Numbered from the stretch's first letter, positions 25,302 through 35,189 are shown. The stretch is 64,000 nucleotides of DNA from Pseudomonas mandelii (GCF_006438925.1 NZ_RCZA01000010.1:186001-250000), one strand, 5' to 3'. Numbers and translations are program-made. Notes: generated by a model from the letters alone, not told the origin.

Positions 25302-26204
25302 CTATTTTCTCTGGCCCAGGGTTTCTCCAACAATCCGCGCGGCATCTCGTGAGGGCGGTAAGCCGAACACCCGTGCGTAATCGCGGCTGAATTGCGTAGC
25401 GCTTTCATAACCAACCTCGAACGCTGCACGGGTGACACTTTTGGCGTTGGCCACCAGCAGCGTCCGGGCCTGAAGCAAGCGAACCCTTTTTTGATACTGC
25501 AACGGGCTCAGCGCCGTGACGGCTTTGAAGTGCCTGTGAAAGGTCGACACGCTCATCGCCGCTTGTTGCGCCAGTGTCTCCACACGGATGGGCTTGGCGA
25601 AGTCCCGACGAATGTACTGGATGGCCAGGCTGACCCGAGCCATGGCGCTATCGGGTGCCGCAATATCACGCAGCATCCAGCCGTGGGGCCCTTGCAAAAC
25701 ACGGTACAGAATCTCCCGTTCGTAGGCCGGTGCCAGGGCCGCAATGTCCTCCGGTCGGCCCATCAAACGCAGCAACCGCACCCAGGCGTCCATCAGGTCG
25801 GGTGTGACAGCGGCTACCGAAAAACCTGCTTCCTTGTCGTAATGCCCGATGGGCTTTGGCAGATCCGCCAGCAGCGTCGCCAGGACCGCCGGGTCGAGTG
25901 TCAGGCTGACTGCCAGATAAGGCTCACCGGAAGAGGCAGGGTGTACTTGACCGACCGCAGGCAATTCGATGGACATGACGAAATAGGTCGCCGGGTCATA
26001 GTGAAGCGTGCGGTCGCCGATGGTCATTGATTTACTGCCTTGCAGGATCAGGTTGATCATCGGCTCGTAAACCGCGGCCAGCAGGTGCTCAGGGATTTCG
26101 CCCTGGACCATGGCGACGCGGGGGATGCCTGTCTCCGTGCGGCGGTTCTCGGCCCGGGCAGCCAGCGCACGAAGTTCATTCAGTTGGTTTGTCATGGGGA
26201 ACAT
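25302..26204 (-). CDS. AraC family transcriptional regulator with AraC_N domain
   Basis: A 300-residue regulator with an N-terminal AraC_N cupin-type domain (about 25-180, including PRVAMVQGEIPEHLLAAVYEP split over the sensing barrel) and a C-terminal AraC DNA-binding domain (about 195-290, MSVSTFHRHFKAVTALSPLQYQK and VTRAAFEVGYESATQFSRDY). It is divergent from the short-chain dehydrogenase gene, which begins 129 bp away, and is likely its regulator. The start could be 26204 or the ATG three codons later. Confidence 0.86.
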   Translation of the reverse strand: MFPMTNQLNELRALAARAENRRTETGIPRVAMVQGEIPEHLLAAVYEPMINLILQGSKSMTIGDRTLHYDPATYFVMSIELPAVGQVHPASSGEPYLAVSLTLDPAVLATLLADLPKPIGHYDKEAGFSVAAVTPDLMDAWVRLLRLMGRPEDIAALAPAYEREILYRVLQGPHGWMLRDIAAPDSAMARVSLAIQYIRRDFAKPIRVETLAQQAAMSVSTFHRHFKAVTALSPLQYQKRVRLLQARTLLVANAKSVTRAAFEVGYESATQFSRDYARVFGLPPSRDAARIVGETLGQRK

Positions 26205-26333
26205 CTGAACTCAGGCTGATACGCCCAGGCAAGCAAAAAGCAGAAACAGGCAGGATTGGAGCAGGAACGGCTGCGCTCGTGGCAACGGCGATGGTTACTG
26301 TGGTGACTCATCACAGTGATCTTGGAGCAGCGA

Positions 26334-27077
26334 ATGAACGTTATCGTCATCACCGGAGGCAGCCGAGGCATCGGCGCCAGCACGGCCGAACACTGCGCCC
26401 GGCGCGGTATGGGGGTCATCCTGACCTACAAGAGCAATGCTGATTCAGCAAACGCTGTCGTCCAGCGTATCCAGGCATCGGGTGGCAAGGCTGTGGCGCT
26501 TGAGCTGGACGTCGCTGATGTGAAGCGGTTCGACAGCTTCAGAGAAACGGTGCAACTGACTTTGCAGGCAACCTGGGGTGTGGCAACCCTCGGTGGGCTG
26601 GTGAACAACGCGGGCCATGGCTTGTTCAATCCCCTGGAATCGGTCACCGAGGCGCAGTTTGACGACTTGCTGAACGTCCACCTCAAAGGCCCGTTTTTCC
26701 TGACTCAAGCGTTGCTGCCGTTGATGGGAGAGGGCGCCAGCATCGTCAACCTGACCAGCGCCACGACCCGCGTGGCCACTGCGGGTGTCGCGCCTTATGC
26801 TGCTTTCAAGGGCGGACTCGACGTGCTGACCCGTTACATGGCCAAGGAGTTCGGCCCTCGGCGCATCCGTGCGAACGCCGTCTCGCCGGGGGCGATTCGC
26901 ACCGAACTCGGTGGCGGCTTGAATGACGAATTCGAAGCGTTACTCGCATCGCAAACCGCTCTTGGTCGGGTGGGCGAGCCGGAGGATGTCGCTCGCGTTA
27001 TCACCCTGCTGCTGTCCGAAGAAGGAGGCTGGATCAATGCTCAGACGATCGAAGTCGCGGGCGGGTATTTCATCTGA
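26334..27077 (+). CDS. Short-chain dehydrogenase/reductase (SDR)
   Basis: A 247-residue classical SDR. The cofactor motif is TGGSRGIG (7-14), followed by NNAG (91-94), the catalytic S142, Y155 and K159 (YAAFK), and a C-terminal GGYFI end typical of FabG-like enzymes. The ATG at 26334 is chosen for the GGAG upstream. It heads a small operon with a VOC protein and a broken oxidoreductase, opposite an AraC regulator that probably controls it. Substrate unknown. Confidence 0.88.
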   Translation: MNVIVITGGSRGIGASTAEHCARRGMGVILTYKSNADSANAVVQRIQASGGKAVALELDVADVKRFDSFRETVQLTLQATWGVATLGGLVNNAGHGLFNPLESVTEAQFDDLLNVHLKGPFFLTQALLPLMGEGASIVNLTSATTRVATAGVAPYAAFKGGLDVLTRYMAKEFGPRRIRANAVSPGAIRTELGGGLNDEFEALLASQTALGRVGEPEDVARVITLLLSEEGGWINAQTIEVAGGYFI

Positions 27078-27106
27078 ATCAGCACCTGAAAAGCGAGGCG
27101 ACCACA

Positions 27107-27508
27107 ATGCTTGATCATATTTTTATCTCGGTAAGCGACGTTGATCGTTCCATCCGTTTCTACACCGCGACTCTGACCCCGCTTGGCATTACCGGCCGGC
27201 TTGATTACGACGGCAAGGACGGCCCGCCAGGCCACCCGGATCTCAAGGGCTTCGGTGCCAATGGCCGGGTGTTTTTCTGGTTGCGCGAGGGTGTTGTGGA
27301 GGGGCGGGCGGTTCACGTTGGCTTCGTGGCAAACAGCAAGGCCGAGGTCGACGCAGCGTATGCGGCGGCTATTGAGAATGGCGCTGTGGACAACGGTGCG
27401 CCTGGCGCACGTCTGCATTACGACCCGAATTATTACGCCGCCAATGTCCTTGATCCGGACGGTTACAGCCTCGAATTCGTCTACAAAAACTGGCAGCACG
27501 CCCAATGA
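27107..27508 (+). CDS. Glyoxalase/VOC superfamily protein
   Basis: A 133-residue VOC-fold protein. It begins MLDHIFISVSDVDRSIRFY, the usual first beta-alpha unit with a metal-ligand His, and ends with NVLDPDGYSLEFVYK, where the Glu is the usual last ligand. The family covers lyases, dioxygenases and resistance proteins, so the function is not determined. Its stop overlaps the start of the next gene (ATGA), indicating coupling. Confidence 0.85.
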   Translation: MLDHIFISVSDVDRSIRFYTATLTPLGITGRLDYDGKDGPPGHPDLKGFGANGRVFFWLREGVVEGRAVHVGFVANSKAEVDAAYAAAIENGAVDNGAPGARLHYDPNYYAANVLDPDGYSLEFVYKNWQHAQ

Positions 27509-28481
27509 AAAAACTAATGATCTACGGGGCGACAGGCTATACCGGTCGCATGGCAACCGAACATGCCAAAGCACGGGGGCTGGATGTTGTGATCGCTGGC
27601 CGCAATGGCGCAAGGCTGGAGTCTCTCGCTGCGCAACTGGGCGTGCCTTATCGAGTGTTCATCCCTGATGCCCAGGCCGTCGAATCCCTGGACGGCATCG
27701 GCGTGCTGCTGAATTTCGCAGGGCCTTTTGCGCAGACGGCGGACGCCTTGATGCAGGCCTGTATCAAGGCCGTGGTCGACTATCTGGACATCACGGCCGA
27801 GATAAATGTCTATCGGCTGGCGGGACGGCTTGGCGCTCAGGCAGCCGAGGCGGGTGTCATGCTCTTGCCCGGGGTCGGCTGGGACGTGGTGCCGACAGAC
27901 TGCCTGGCGATGCATGTTGCTCGCCGTGTGCAGAATCCGAAGTCACTAAGCGTTGCGCTACAAGTCGCTGGCGCCATGTCGCGGGGATCGGCCTTAGTGT
28001 CAGCGAGATCGTTGGCGCGGGCCTCTTGGCGCGGGTTGATGGGCTACTGGTTGCAACACCCGATGCGCAGCCCCGGCACTTCGATTTTGGTGACGGCCCT
28101 GCACTGTGCGCGCCGCTGTCCTTCGGTGACCTGGTCACCGGCTGGCACTCCACCGGCATTCCCAATATCGCCATGTTCGTGAACATCACCGGCGACGCTT
28201 TCCCTGAAGGCGATCTGTCACAACTGCCCGACGGCCCAAGTGCTGAGCAGCGAGAGGCTCATCGCGCCCGTGCTGTGGCTGAAGTCATTGGTGCTGATGG
28301 CACACGTGCGCGATCAGCGATCGAGACCGTCAACGGCTACACCTACACACCGTTGGCGGCTGTGGAGGCTGCGCGCCGGGTGCTGAACGGTGATCGGCGA
28401 CCAGGCTTTGAAACGCCTGCGCGGGTGTTTGGCGTCGGATTCGCGCAGACGATTGCAGGTTCGACAATCACAGATTTTTAG
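27505..28481 (+). pseudogene. Saccharopine dehydrogenase-like/enoyl-reductase-like protein, frameshifted
   Basis: The N-terminal frame begins MKKLMIYGATGYTGRMATEH, a Rossmann start of the saccharopine dehydrogenase-like family, and continues into PGVGWDVVPTDCLAMHV. Near 27992-27996 homology-like sequence moves to another frame (GLSVSEIVGAGLLARVDG, then RHFDFGDG) and runs to 28481 ending TITDF. One missing base in GGATCGGCCTTAGTGTCAGC would restore a single reading frame of about 325 codons. The two halves together look like one complete gene, so this is a recent pseudogene or a sequencing error rather than two genes. It overlaps the VOC gene by 4 bp and would be the third gene of that operon. 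Confidence 0.75.
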
Positions 28482-28583
28482 GGTGCGACAACGCTCTCCG
28501 ACGTGATGCTGCTGAGTTCAACGGGCAGCATCATCAACATCAGCTCCATTCAGGGTGAGCTTTGTGTTTGGTCTTTGTTCTGA
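28482..28583 (+). pseudogene. Remnant of a short-chain dehydrogenase
   Basis: One frame reads LSSTGSIINISSIQGE, which matches the conserved GSIINISSI strand bearing the catalytic Ser of SDR enzymes, then stops at 28581-28583. Nothing SDR-like precedes or follows, so this is an isolated piece of a decayed gene between the broken saccharopine dehydrogenase-like gene and the DHFR-like gene. Confidence 0.5.
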
Positions 28584-28617
28584 TAATGGTATATCGCGAA
28601 TAAATAGGGCGCGTCCG

Positions 28618-29154
28618 ATGATCACCGCACACGTTTTCATCGCCATAAGTCTGGATGGTTTCATTGCCCGGCAAGATGGCGACATTGAGTGGCTGTTACA
28701 GCGCGATGATCCGACCGAGGATCACGGCTACGCAGCCTTTATCGCCGACATCGACATGATCGTGATGGGGCGAGGGAGCTATGAAAAGGTGCTGACCCTC
28801 GACACATGGCCCTATGACCGCCCCGTACGGGTGCTTTCTAAACAGCTGGCCGATACACCCTTGCCCGAGGCGCTGAAGGACAAGGTTCAGTTCTCCAACC
28901 TTTCGCCAAAGGACTTGGTCGAGAAACTGGCGGGGCAGAATGTGCGCCGGATTTATGTCGATGGCGGGCGGCTGGTGCAGTCATTCCTGCGCGAAGGGCT
29001 CATTGCCGATATGGTCATCACCACTGTTCCTGTGTTGATCGGGTCGGGAAGGCCGCTGTTCGGTGCGTTGTTAAAGGACATTGATTTGAGACTGGTATCC
29101 AGCCATAGCTTTCCTTCGGGGCTGGTGCAATCCACCTATCGGCTGGCCCCATGA
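28618..29154 (+). CDS. Dihydrofolate reductase family protein (RibD C-terminal-like)
   Basis: A 178-residue DHFR/RibD_C-fold protein. The N-terminus reads ITAHVFIAISLDGFIARQDG, with GDIEWL and later IYVDGGRLVQSFL and PVLIGSGRPLFG, the standard pattern of these standalone reductase-like proteins. True folate-binding residues are not recognisable, and the physiological substrate is unknown. The ATG at 28618 is chosen because the homologous N-terminus starts there. Confidence 0.85.
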   Translation: MITAHVFIAISLDGFIARQDGDIEWLLQRDDPTEDHGYAAFIADIDMIVMGRGSYEKVLTLDTWPYDRPVRVLSKQLADTPLPEALKDKVQFSNLSPKDLVEKLAGQNVRRIYVDGGRLVQSFLREGLIADMVITTVPVLIGSGRPLFGALLKDIDLRLVSSHSFPSGLVQSTYRLAP

Positions 29155-29192
29155 CCTGCCCGAGATGAAGACGCGGGCAGGTCAAAGCGAGG

Positions 29193-29645
29193 CTATTTCG
29201 CCGAGCCTTTCTGTTTGATATCTCCGCAAAAAATATCGATGTTGCCACTGTCCGGTGCGCTTCGCACGACGATGGAGTACTCGCCGGAAAGCAGGACCGG
29301 CAGTGCGACAGGTGCGCTTCTAGAGAAAGCCCAGCCGCGTATGGCCTGGCGTTCGGTGGTGACATGATCATTCATTGCGTAGGCGACTGGCCCGGGTTGC
29401 TGGCAGCTGCCTTTATTGATGAAGGTGTAGAGGCGCAAGGGCAGAGACGCTCCGCTTGGCGCACCACTGATGAAGAAACTGAACCCGGTTTCTTTGCCCC
29501 AGTCGGCCAACGTTACATTGCCGATCTGACCGGTGTTCTGCCGCGTGGCAACCAAAGTAACGCTCACGCCATGGTTTGATGAAGTGGTGCAGCCGAAAAG
29601 GCTCGCGGTGACCATTAGCGCTGCAAGTGAGTTTCTGCGCTTCAT
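29193..29645 (-). CDS. Putative lipoprotein, uncharacterised
   Basis: A 150-residue protein with a lipoprotein signal: basic start MKRRNSL, hydrophobic run and lipobox SLFGC near residue 19. The mature part GISGAPSG...FINKGSCQQPGPV is faintly reminiscent of the Cu/Zn superoxide dismutase strand with HxHxxGSC, but the metal His residues are not there. The ATG at 29645 has AGGAGG upstream. Function unknown; probably anchored in the envelope. Confidence 0.7.
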   Translation of the reverse strand: MKRRNSLAALMVTASLFGCTTSSNHGVSVTLVATRQNTGQIGNVTLADWGKETGFSFFISGAPSGASLPLRLYTFINKGSCQQPGPVAYAMNDHVTTERQAIRGWAFSRSAPVALPVLLSGEYSIVVRSAPDSGNIDIFCGDIKQKGSAK

Positions 29646-29883
29646 TGCCAACCTCCTGCGTTGAATAACTGCAATGGGAGATTAGCGGGTATAGCTCATT
29701 AATCGTCTTCCTGGTGTTGCCTGTGCGAAATCCTCCATTCATGCGGAATCCGGCAACAGTGTTTGTCCCGTGGGCTGCTGTTTGAGGGAGAGGTAAACAC
29801 CTAGCATCGTCTCTACCCAGTGAGCAAACAGAGTCAGTGTCAACTCGCTCACGAGGTTAACTTTTGACGATAGGGTGAATACG

Positions 29884-30156
29884 ATGAAAATCTCAAAACT
29901 TGCGATGTTTCTTGCGCTCGGCGTTTTAGGTACACAGGCCTTTGCAGGCGAGAGCCATTCAACTGCCGCGGACAGTAAGACGCCTGTTGAAACGTACACT
30001 TACGACACGAAACTGGATATCCAGAAAGTCATTGCGGTGACAGATATTCCTGACCAGTGCGGGCCAGTCCCGGCGCAAATGACGTATGAAGACTCTCACG
30101 GTCAACGGCATGTCCTGCAGTATCAAGTCATGGGAACTGGCTGTTCAAATGGTTGA
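29884..30156 (+). CDS. DUF2790 periplasmic small protein
   Basis: A 90-residue exported protein with a Sec signal peptide (cleaved near AFA-GESH) and the DUF2790 core YDTKLDIQKVIAVTDI followed by a CGPVPAQMTYEDSHG segment. DUF2790 proteins are abundant in Pseudomonas, and some are induced by copper or envelope stress; no function is settled. The frame matches family members in length. Confidence 0.85.
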   Translation: MKISKLAMFLALGVLGTQAFAGESHSTAADSKTPVETYTYDTKLDIQKVIAVTDIPDQCGPVPAQMTYEDSHGQRHVLQYQVMGTGCSNG

Positions 30157-30218
30157 GTCGTGTGCGGAAGATGGAGGGTCGACACTCCATATCTGCAGCG
30201 CCGGCACTGTTAAAGTTG

Positions 30219-31154
30219 TTATCGTTGTCTGCGTAAGCCGACGATTTTTTCATCGGTGGCCAACATGCCTGGAATATGACTTTTAAGAAACTCCACCCAT
30301 GTCTTTATTTTTGCATCCACGAATTTTCGTGATGGATATATTGCATATAAATTAAATTCTTCAAAATGATACTCAGGCAGTACGCGCACTAACGTGCCAG
30401 CCCTGAGGCCATCGACTGCAGAAGCAATAGGCTGAATACCGATGCCCATCCCATTCGTTATGGCGACGGTCATGGCATCGGCGGTGTTGACGTGAAAGGG
30501 AGACAGTGGAATGTTGACGGTCTCCACGCCTTCGGGCCCCTCAAATACCCAGTTTCCTGCCGGCATTATCGTATTAACAATTCTCAAACAATCATGTGAG
30601 CCAAGAGCCCCTGGAGAATCGGGGTGTCCGCGTTTCTTCAGGTACGCTGGCGAAGCGCAGAGAATGCTGTAAGTGATGCCGAGCCGCTGCGCTACAAATC
30701 CAGAATCGGGTAAGTCCCGGGCTAAAACAATCGACATGTCATAGCCTTCCTCCAGCAAGTCAGGTAGCCGATTAGTCAGTGTCAAATCAAACATGACCGA
30801 GGGATGAGTCTCTCTATATTTGGCAATGGCATCGATCACGTAATGATTACCAATGGCTCCCATCGCGTGAATCTTGAGCCTGCCAACGGGCATGATGTGA
30901 GCGGTACCCGCTTCCTCCTCCGCTTCACGGACCTCGTCCAGAATATTTTCGCATCGCTGCAAATAGCGCAGACCTGCTTCGGTCAACGCCAGGCGTCGGG
31001 TCGTCCGGTTGATCAGACGTGTTTGAAGCCTGGCCTCCAGACTGGAAACAGCTTTGGAAACGTTAGTGGTGGTGTCCAATAGCTCAGCCGCTGCCGTGAA
31101 GCTGCCGCTCTGAGCGACAGCAACGAAAAAACGCATCGTCTGGAAAACGTCCAT
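30219..31154 (-). CDS. LysR family transcriptional regulator
   Basis: A 311-residue LTTR. The N-terminal winged helix (MDVFQTMRFFVAVAQSGSFTAAAELL, then NVSKAVSSLEARLQTRLINRTTRRLALTEAG split over residues 1-60) is followed by a LysR_substrate domain. The ATG at 31154 has GAGG upstream. It follows the aldo/keto reductase gene on the same strand and could regulate it. Effector unknown. Confidence 0.9.
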   Translation of the reverse strand: MDVFQTMRFFVAVAQSGSFTAAAELLDTTTNVSKAVSSLEARLQTRLINRTTRRLALTEAGLRYLQRCENILDEVREAEEEAGTAHIMPVGRLKIHAMGAIGNHYVIDAIAKYRETHPSVMFDLTLTNRLPDLLEEGYDMSIVLARDLPDSGFVAQRLGITYSILCASPAYLKKRGHPDSPGALGSHDCLRIVNTIMPAGNWVFEGPEGVETVNIPLSPFHVNTADAMTVAITNGMGIGIQPIASAVDGLRAGTLVRVLPEYHFEEFNLYAIYPSRKFVDAKIKTWVEFLKSHIPGMLATDEKIVGLRRQR

Positions 31155-31220
31155 GGTTTTCACCTCGGGGGGATGGATGAAAGGGGCGTCCCCTGTAGAA
31201 GGCCGCCCCTTCGTTGCGTG

Positions 31221-32171
31221 TTACTTCTTGCGCGCAATAAAACCGGGCACACCTGTCTCAACGACCGAGTTGAATCGTACCCGGGTCGTTATCTCTTCCT
31301 TGATTTCACGCATGGCCCTGTGCGGCAGGGTAGAAATATCAAAGTTTTCCCGGATATGACTCGGTGTAGCAGACGTCGTCAGAAAAGCGACTCCCCGCTG
31401 TACAGACCAGGCCAATGCCACTTGAGCCGGGGTCTTGCGAATGTGTTTAGCGATCCCTGTAATCACCGAGTCTTCCAGTACGTTCGGCTCCATACCATGC
31501 CCGAGTGGCGCAAATGCAAGGACGATAATTCCATGCTGCTGACAAAACTCAAGCAGTTCCCATTCAGGCAGATAGGGGTGCGATTCAACCTGCACGACGG
31601 CGGGCTTTATCCGGGCCACTGCCACAATCTCTTGTAACCGCTCCAGCGTGATATCAGACAAGCCGATGGACTTACAGCGGCCTTCATCCACCAGGCGCTC
31701 AAGCGCCCGCCAGGTTTCTATTAACGTCACGCCTGAATCGTAGATGACTCGACCGTGCTCGTCTCTGGGGTCCTGATCATCTCCGGGTTGAAAGGCAAAG
31801 GGCGTATGGATCAGATAGCAATCGATGTAATCAACTTGTAGCCGTCGGCAACTCGCCTCGAAAGCAGGTTCGACGCGCTCGGGACGATGGTTGGTGTTCC
31901 ACAGTTTCGTGGTAATGAACACGTCCTCGCGCTGGACCTTACCCGCCTCAATAACTTCCTTTAGGGCAACGCCGACTTTTTCTTCATTGCGATAACGTTC
32001 TGCACAATCGAAATGGCGAAATCCTGCTTCCAGCGCAGCCTTGACCGCTTGCGTTGTGACGCTGAGATCTTTGAACAACGTGCCAAAGCCAACGGCCGGC
32101 ATCTCACCCGACCCGTGTATCAGAGGGAATCGGGTATCGCGAAGTGCATCGTGAAAGGATTCGTAAGGCAT
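31221..32171 (-). CDS. Aldo/keto reductase
   Basis: A 316-residue NADPH-dependent TIM-barrel reductase. The tetrad is visible: D near FDCAERY, Y in the same segment, K in ITTKLW and H in YLIHTP. The C-terminal NADPH site reads TTSATPSHIRENFD. It lies 23 bp downstream of the outer-membrane efflux gene, so it may be read on the same transcript; LysR follows. Substrate unknown. Confidence 0.9.
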   Translation of the reverse strand: MPYESFHDALRDTRFPLIHGSGEMPAVGFGTLFKDLSVTTQAVKAALEAGFRHFDCAERYRNEEKVGVALKEVIEAGKVQREDVFITTKLWNTNHRPERVEPAFEASCRRLQVDYIDCYLIHTPFAFQPGDDQDPRDEHGRVIYDSGVTLIETWRALERLVDEGRCKSIGLSDITLERLQEIVAVARIKPAVVQVESHPYLPEWELLEFCQQHGIIVLAFAPLGHGMEPNVLEDSVITGIAKHIRKTPAQVALAWSVQRGVAFLTTSATPSHIRENFDISTLPHRAMREIKEEITTRVRFNSVVETGVPGFIARKK

Positions 32172-32194
32172 ATCTTTTACTCCAATGTCTGGGG

Positions 32195-33685
32195 CTACTG
32201 ATAGGAAGGTTTCTGGTCTTCGCGACTGGCCAGTCGTTGCTCAAACACACCGACGGAATTACCGCCGAGTGCCACGTACAGCCGCACCGTGTCGAGATAC
32301 TGCGCGGTCTTCACTCTGATTTGACCCAGTAACGCTTGCTCATAAGCACGCTCCGCCTCCAGCACCTGGAGAATGCTGTTCTCGCCTTGCGCGTAGGCTT
32401 GTTGATTCAACCGAAAGCTCGTTTCCGCCGCTCGTAATGCATCCTCCTGCGCCAGGTTTTCCTCGGCGTCATGATTGATCGCCTGCAAGGTGTCTGCGAC
32501 CTGACCGAACGAACTAATGACAGTTTGCTGGTAGCCGGCGAGGGTTGCCTTGTAGCCATCGACGGCGGCCTGACGTTCAGCTTTCAGCGTTCCGCCATTG
32601 AAGATGGGCGCTGTGAGCCCGGCAGCGAAGCCCCAGAGTGCGGCGCCGCCATTGCCTGAAGCTGCTTGTACAAGAGATGCGGACAGTTCGACATGCGGAT
32701 AGAGGTTGGCTGTCGCCACGCCAACCGCGGCGCTGGCCATGTGCAGTTCTGCCTCGGCTTGCCGTACGTCCGGCCGGTCGTGGGCCATTTCGGAAGGGAG
32801 ACTGACCGGCACGTTTGCCGGCAAGGCAAACTCGGCGAGCGTGAAGTCAGGTGCGATCCAGTCAGCCGGGCCTTTGCCCGTCAGAATCGACAGTGCGTGG
32901 CGTGCCGAGTCGCGCTGCTGGGCGAGGGGCGGCAACAGCGTGCGGTCCTGAGCGAGCCGCGTCTCGGCCAGTGAAACATCGATCTGCGTGGTGCTGCCAT
33001 TGGCGTGCGCCATGCGCACCAGTTCGAGGTTCTTGGCGTCATTGGCGAGCAGCTTCTCGACGGCGGCCATCTGCGCGTTGGCCGAGGCCAGCAACAACGC
33101 CTGGCTCGCGACATCGCCCGTCAGGGTCAGGTACGCCGCTTCGTAGCGATGCTTCTGCAGATCGGTAAACGCTTGCTGTTGTTCGACCTGCCGCTTGTTA
33201 CCGCCGAAGACGTCAAGGTCGAAGCCAACCCGTGGCCCGATTGCATAGAAGTTTGAGATGGAAGGTTCTTTCGCGTTGTGCACCCGTTGGCGGCCAGCCT
33301 GGGCGCCAAGGTCGACCTGCGGATACAGCGCTCCTTCCGCCGCAGCGACGAAGGAAGCCGCTTGCCGGATCGTCGCGTCTGCCGCTACGAGCTCAAGATT
33401 GCCGTCAATGGCGCGACGTACAAGCTTGTCGAGCTTCGGCGAACGAAACGCGGACCACCAGTCACCATTGGCCTTCTTGCCCAGGTCAATGTGCTGTTCA
33501 CCGGGCGTGTTGCCGCCTTGGCCGAGACGCTGCTCGGCCTGTTGATCGTAGTGCTGCGACAGGCTTGGTGGCGGCATTTGATAGTCAGGGCCGACGGTAC
33601 AGGCGGTCAGGAACGCAAGAGCCGACACCGCACCGAACGTGGTTTTGAACATCTGTCTGTTGATGAAGCGTGCATTGGATTTCAT
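32195..33685 (-). CDS. Outer-membrane efflux channel (OMF, NodT/OprM family)
   Basis: A 496-residue TolC-like lipoprotein. The N-terminal signal ends in a lipobox with CTVGPDYQMPP, typical for NodT-type OMFs, followed by two repeats of the alpha-barrel (DWWSAFRSPKLDKLVRRAI, SLAETRLAQDR and RLNQQAYAQGENSILQVLEAE). It forms the outer-membrane tunnel for the EmrAB-like pair encoded just upstream. The ATG at 33685 is chosen for GGAG at 7 bp; it is 19 bp after the DHA2 stop. Confidence 0.9.
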   Translation of the reverse strand: MKSNARFINRQMFKTTFGAVSALAFLTACTVGPDYQMPPPSLSQHYDQQAEQRLGQGGNTPGEQHIDLGKKANGDWWSAFRSPKLDKLVRRAIDGNLELVAADATIRQAASFVAAAEGALYPQVDLGAQAGRQRVHNAKEPSISNFYAIGPRVGFDLDVFGGNKRQVEQQQAFTDLQKHRYEAAYLTLTGDVASQALLLASANAQMAAVEKLLANDAKNLELVRMAHANGSTTQIDVSLAETRLAQDRTLLPPLAQQRDSARHALSILTGKGPADWIAPDFTLAEFALPANVPVSLPSEMAHDRPDVRQAEAELHMASAAVGVATANLYPHVELSASLVQAASGNGGAALWGFAAGLTAPIFNGGTLKAERQAAVDGYKATLAGYQQTVISSFGQVADTLQAINHDAEENLAQEDALRAAETSFRLNQQAYAQGENSILQVLEAERAYEQALLGQIRVKTAQYLDTVRLYVALGGNSVGVFEQRLASREDQKPSYQ

Positions 33686-33704
33686 TTGGCAAACTCCACG
33701 AAAA

Positions 33705-35189
33705 CTAGTTGGTCGCAACGGGCTTACGAAGAAAGATAACCAGTGGGCAGACCACCAGCATCGCGAACATCAAAATCTTGAACTGGTCGATCACCGCGAT
33801 AAAAGCTGCCTGGCCGGTGATCATTTCGTTGAGCCCCGCCAGTGCTTGAAGGGACGTCGGCGCGGAATGCGCAGCGGCGCGATACGGTGTCAGGTTGCTG
33901 CCCAGCGCCATGTGCATCGCTTGCGTATTGTTGAAGAAGAACAGCTGCACAATCGCAACGCCCAGGGTGCTGCCGTACACCCGTGACAGGTTGAACAGAC
34001 CGGTGCCTTCCGGGCGTAACGTCGGGTCGAGCGTGCTGAACGCGACCTTGGTCAGCGACGGCATCAGCATGCCGATGCCAATCCCCTGGATCGCACCCGC
34101 CACCGCCACGGGCGACCAGTCCATCAACGGCGAATAGCCGAGCATCAGCCAGTTGGCATAAATCACCACGGCGACGCCTGCCGCCACGAACAGCCGACGG
34201 TCGAAACGCTCGGGAACACGGTTCATCAACAGGAACGCACCGACCAGCCCGATCCCGCGCGGAATCGTCAGGGAACCCGTGGTGTCAGGCGGGTAGCCGA
34301 GAATCTCGTCGAGCATTGGCGAGGTCAGCGCCATGGTCGACAACAGCACAAAACCCACGGCGAAAAAGATGACCGTCGAGAGCACGAAGTTGCGGTCGTT
34401 GAACAAACGCTTGTTGAGGAAATGCACCTTCGCGGTCAGCACATGCACAACGAACAGGTAGAGCCCCAGTGCGCAGCCCATCGCTTCCAGCCAGATCTCG
34501 GTCGAAGAAAACCAGTCCAGGCGCTCACCGCGGTCAAGCATCATTTGCAGGCTGATCAAACCCAGCGTGAAGCTGCCGAAGCCAAAGAAGTCGAACGACG
34601 GACGTTTCTCGGCCTTTTTCTCGGCCAGCAAAAACGCCATCACCAGGAAGATAAACGCCGACAGCGGAAGGCTGATGTAGAAGATCGGGCGCCATCCGAA
34701 ATGTTCGCCGACCCAACCGCCGATGCTAGGGCCGCTGACGATGCCGAACAGCACGATGGCCGTCCACGTTGCGCCAAATTTCGCACGCTTCTCGAGTGGC
34801 AATGTCTCCAGCGAAATCGCCATCGACAGCGGGGCCAGCATGCCACTCGCCAGGCCTTGAATAATACGTGCGCCAACGAATTCCAGCGGTGTCGTTGCCT
34901 GCGTCGCGAGCAGCAAGCCAAGGACGAAGAAGGCCAACGCCGCTTGATAAACCCGCTTCAAGCCATAACGCCCGGCGAGCCATTGCGCAATCGGCATCGT
35001 GATGGCGCTCGCCGCGAGGTACGAGGTGAATATCCAGCCAGCCTGGTCGTCGGTCATCGACAGACTGCCCTGAATCAACCTGAGAACCGCATTCGGCAAA
35101 GGCAGGTTCGCCGACTGCATATAGGTAGCGAGTAACGCGGCGAACCTTAATGTCCGCGCACCTTGAGGTCCGGCATGATTGGCGTTCAT
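33705..35189 (-). CDS. DHA2 family MFS multidrug transporter (EmrB-like)
   Basis: A 494-residue drug:H+ antiporter with about fourteen membrane segments. Motif A is WLAGRYGLKRVYQ, motif C lies in FGIVSGPSIGGWVGE, and the EmrB-type RIIQGLASGMLAPL is present. It overlaps the membrane-fusion gene (ATGA at 35189), so both are made together. With the HlyD-like fusion protein and the OMF it forms a tripartite exporter. A divergent TetR gene probably controls it. Confidence 0.9.
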   Translation of the reverse strand: MNANHAGPQGARTLRFAALLATYMQSANLPLPNAVLRLIQGSLSMTDDQAGWIFTSYLAASAITMPIAQWLAGRYGLKRVYQAALAFFVLGLLLATQATTPLEFVGARIIQGLASGMLAPLSMAISLETLPLEKRAKFGATWTAIVLFGIVSGPSIGGWVGEHFGWRPIFYISLPLSAFIFLVMAFLLAEKKAEKRPSFDFFGFGSFTLGLISLQMMLDRGERLDWFSSTEIWLEAMGCALGLYLFVVHVLTAKVHFLNKRLFNDRNFVLSTVIFFAVGFVLLSTMALTSPMLDEILGYPPDTTGSLTIPRGIGLVGAFLLMNRVPERFDRRLFVAAGVAVVIYANWLMLGYSPLMDWSPVAVAGAIQGIGIGMLMPSLTKVAFSTLDPTLRPEGTGLFNLSRVYGSTLGVAIVQLFFFNNTQAMHMALGSNLTPYRAAAHSAPTSLQALAGLNEMITGQAAFIAVIDQFKILMFAMLVVCPLVIFLRKPVATN

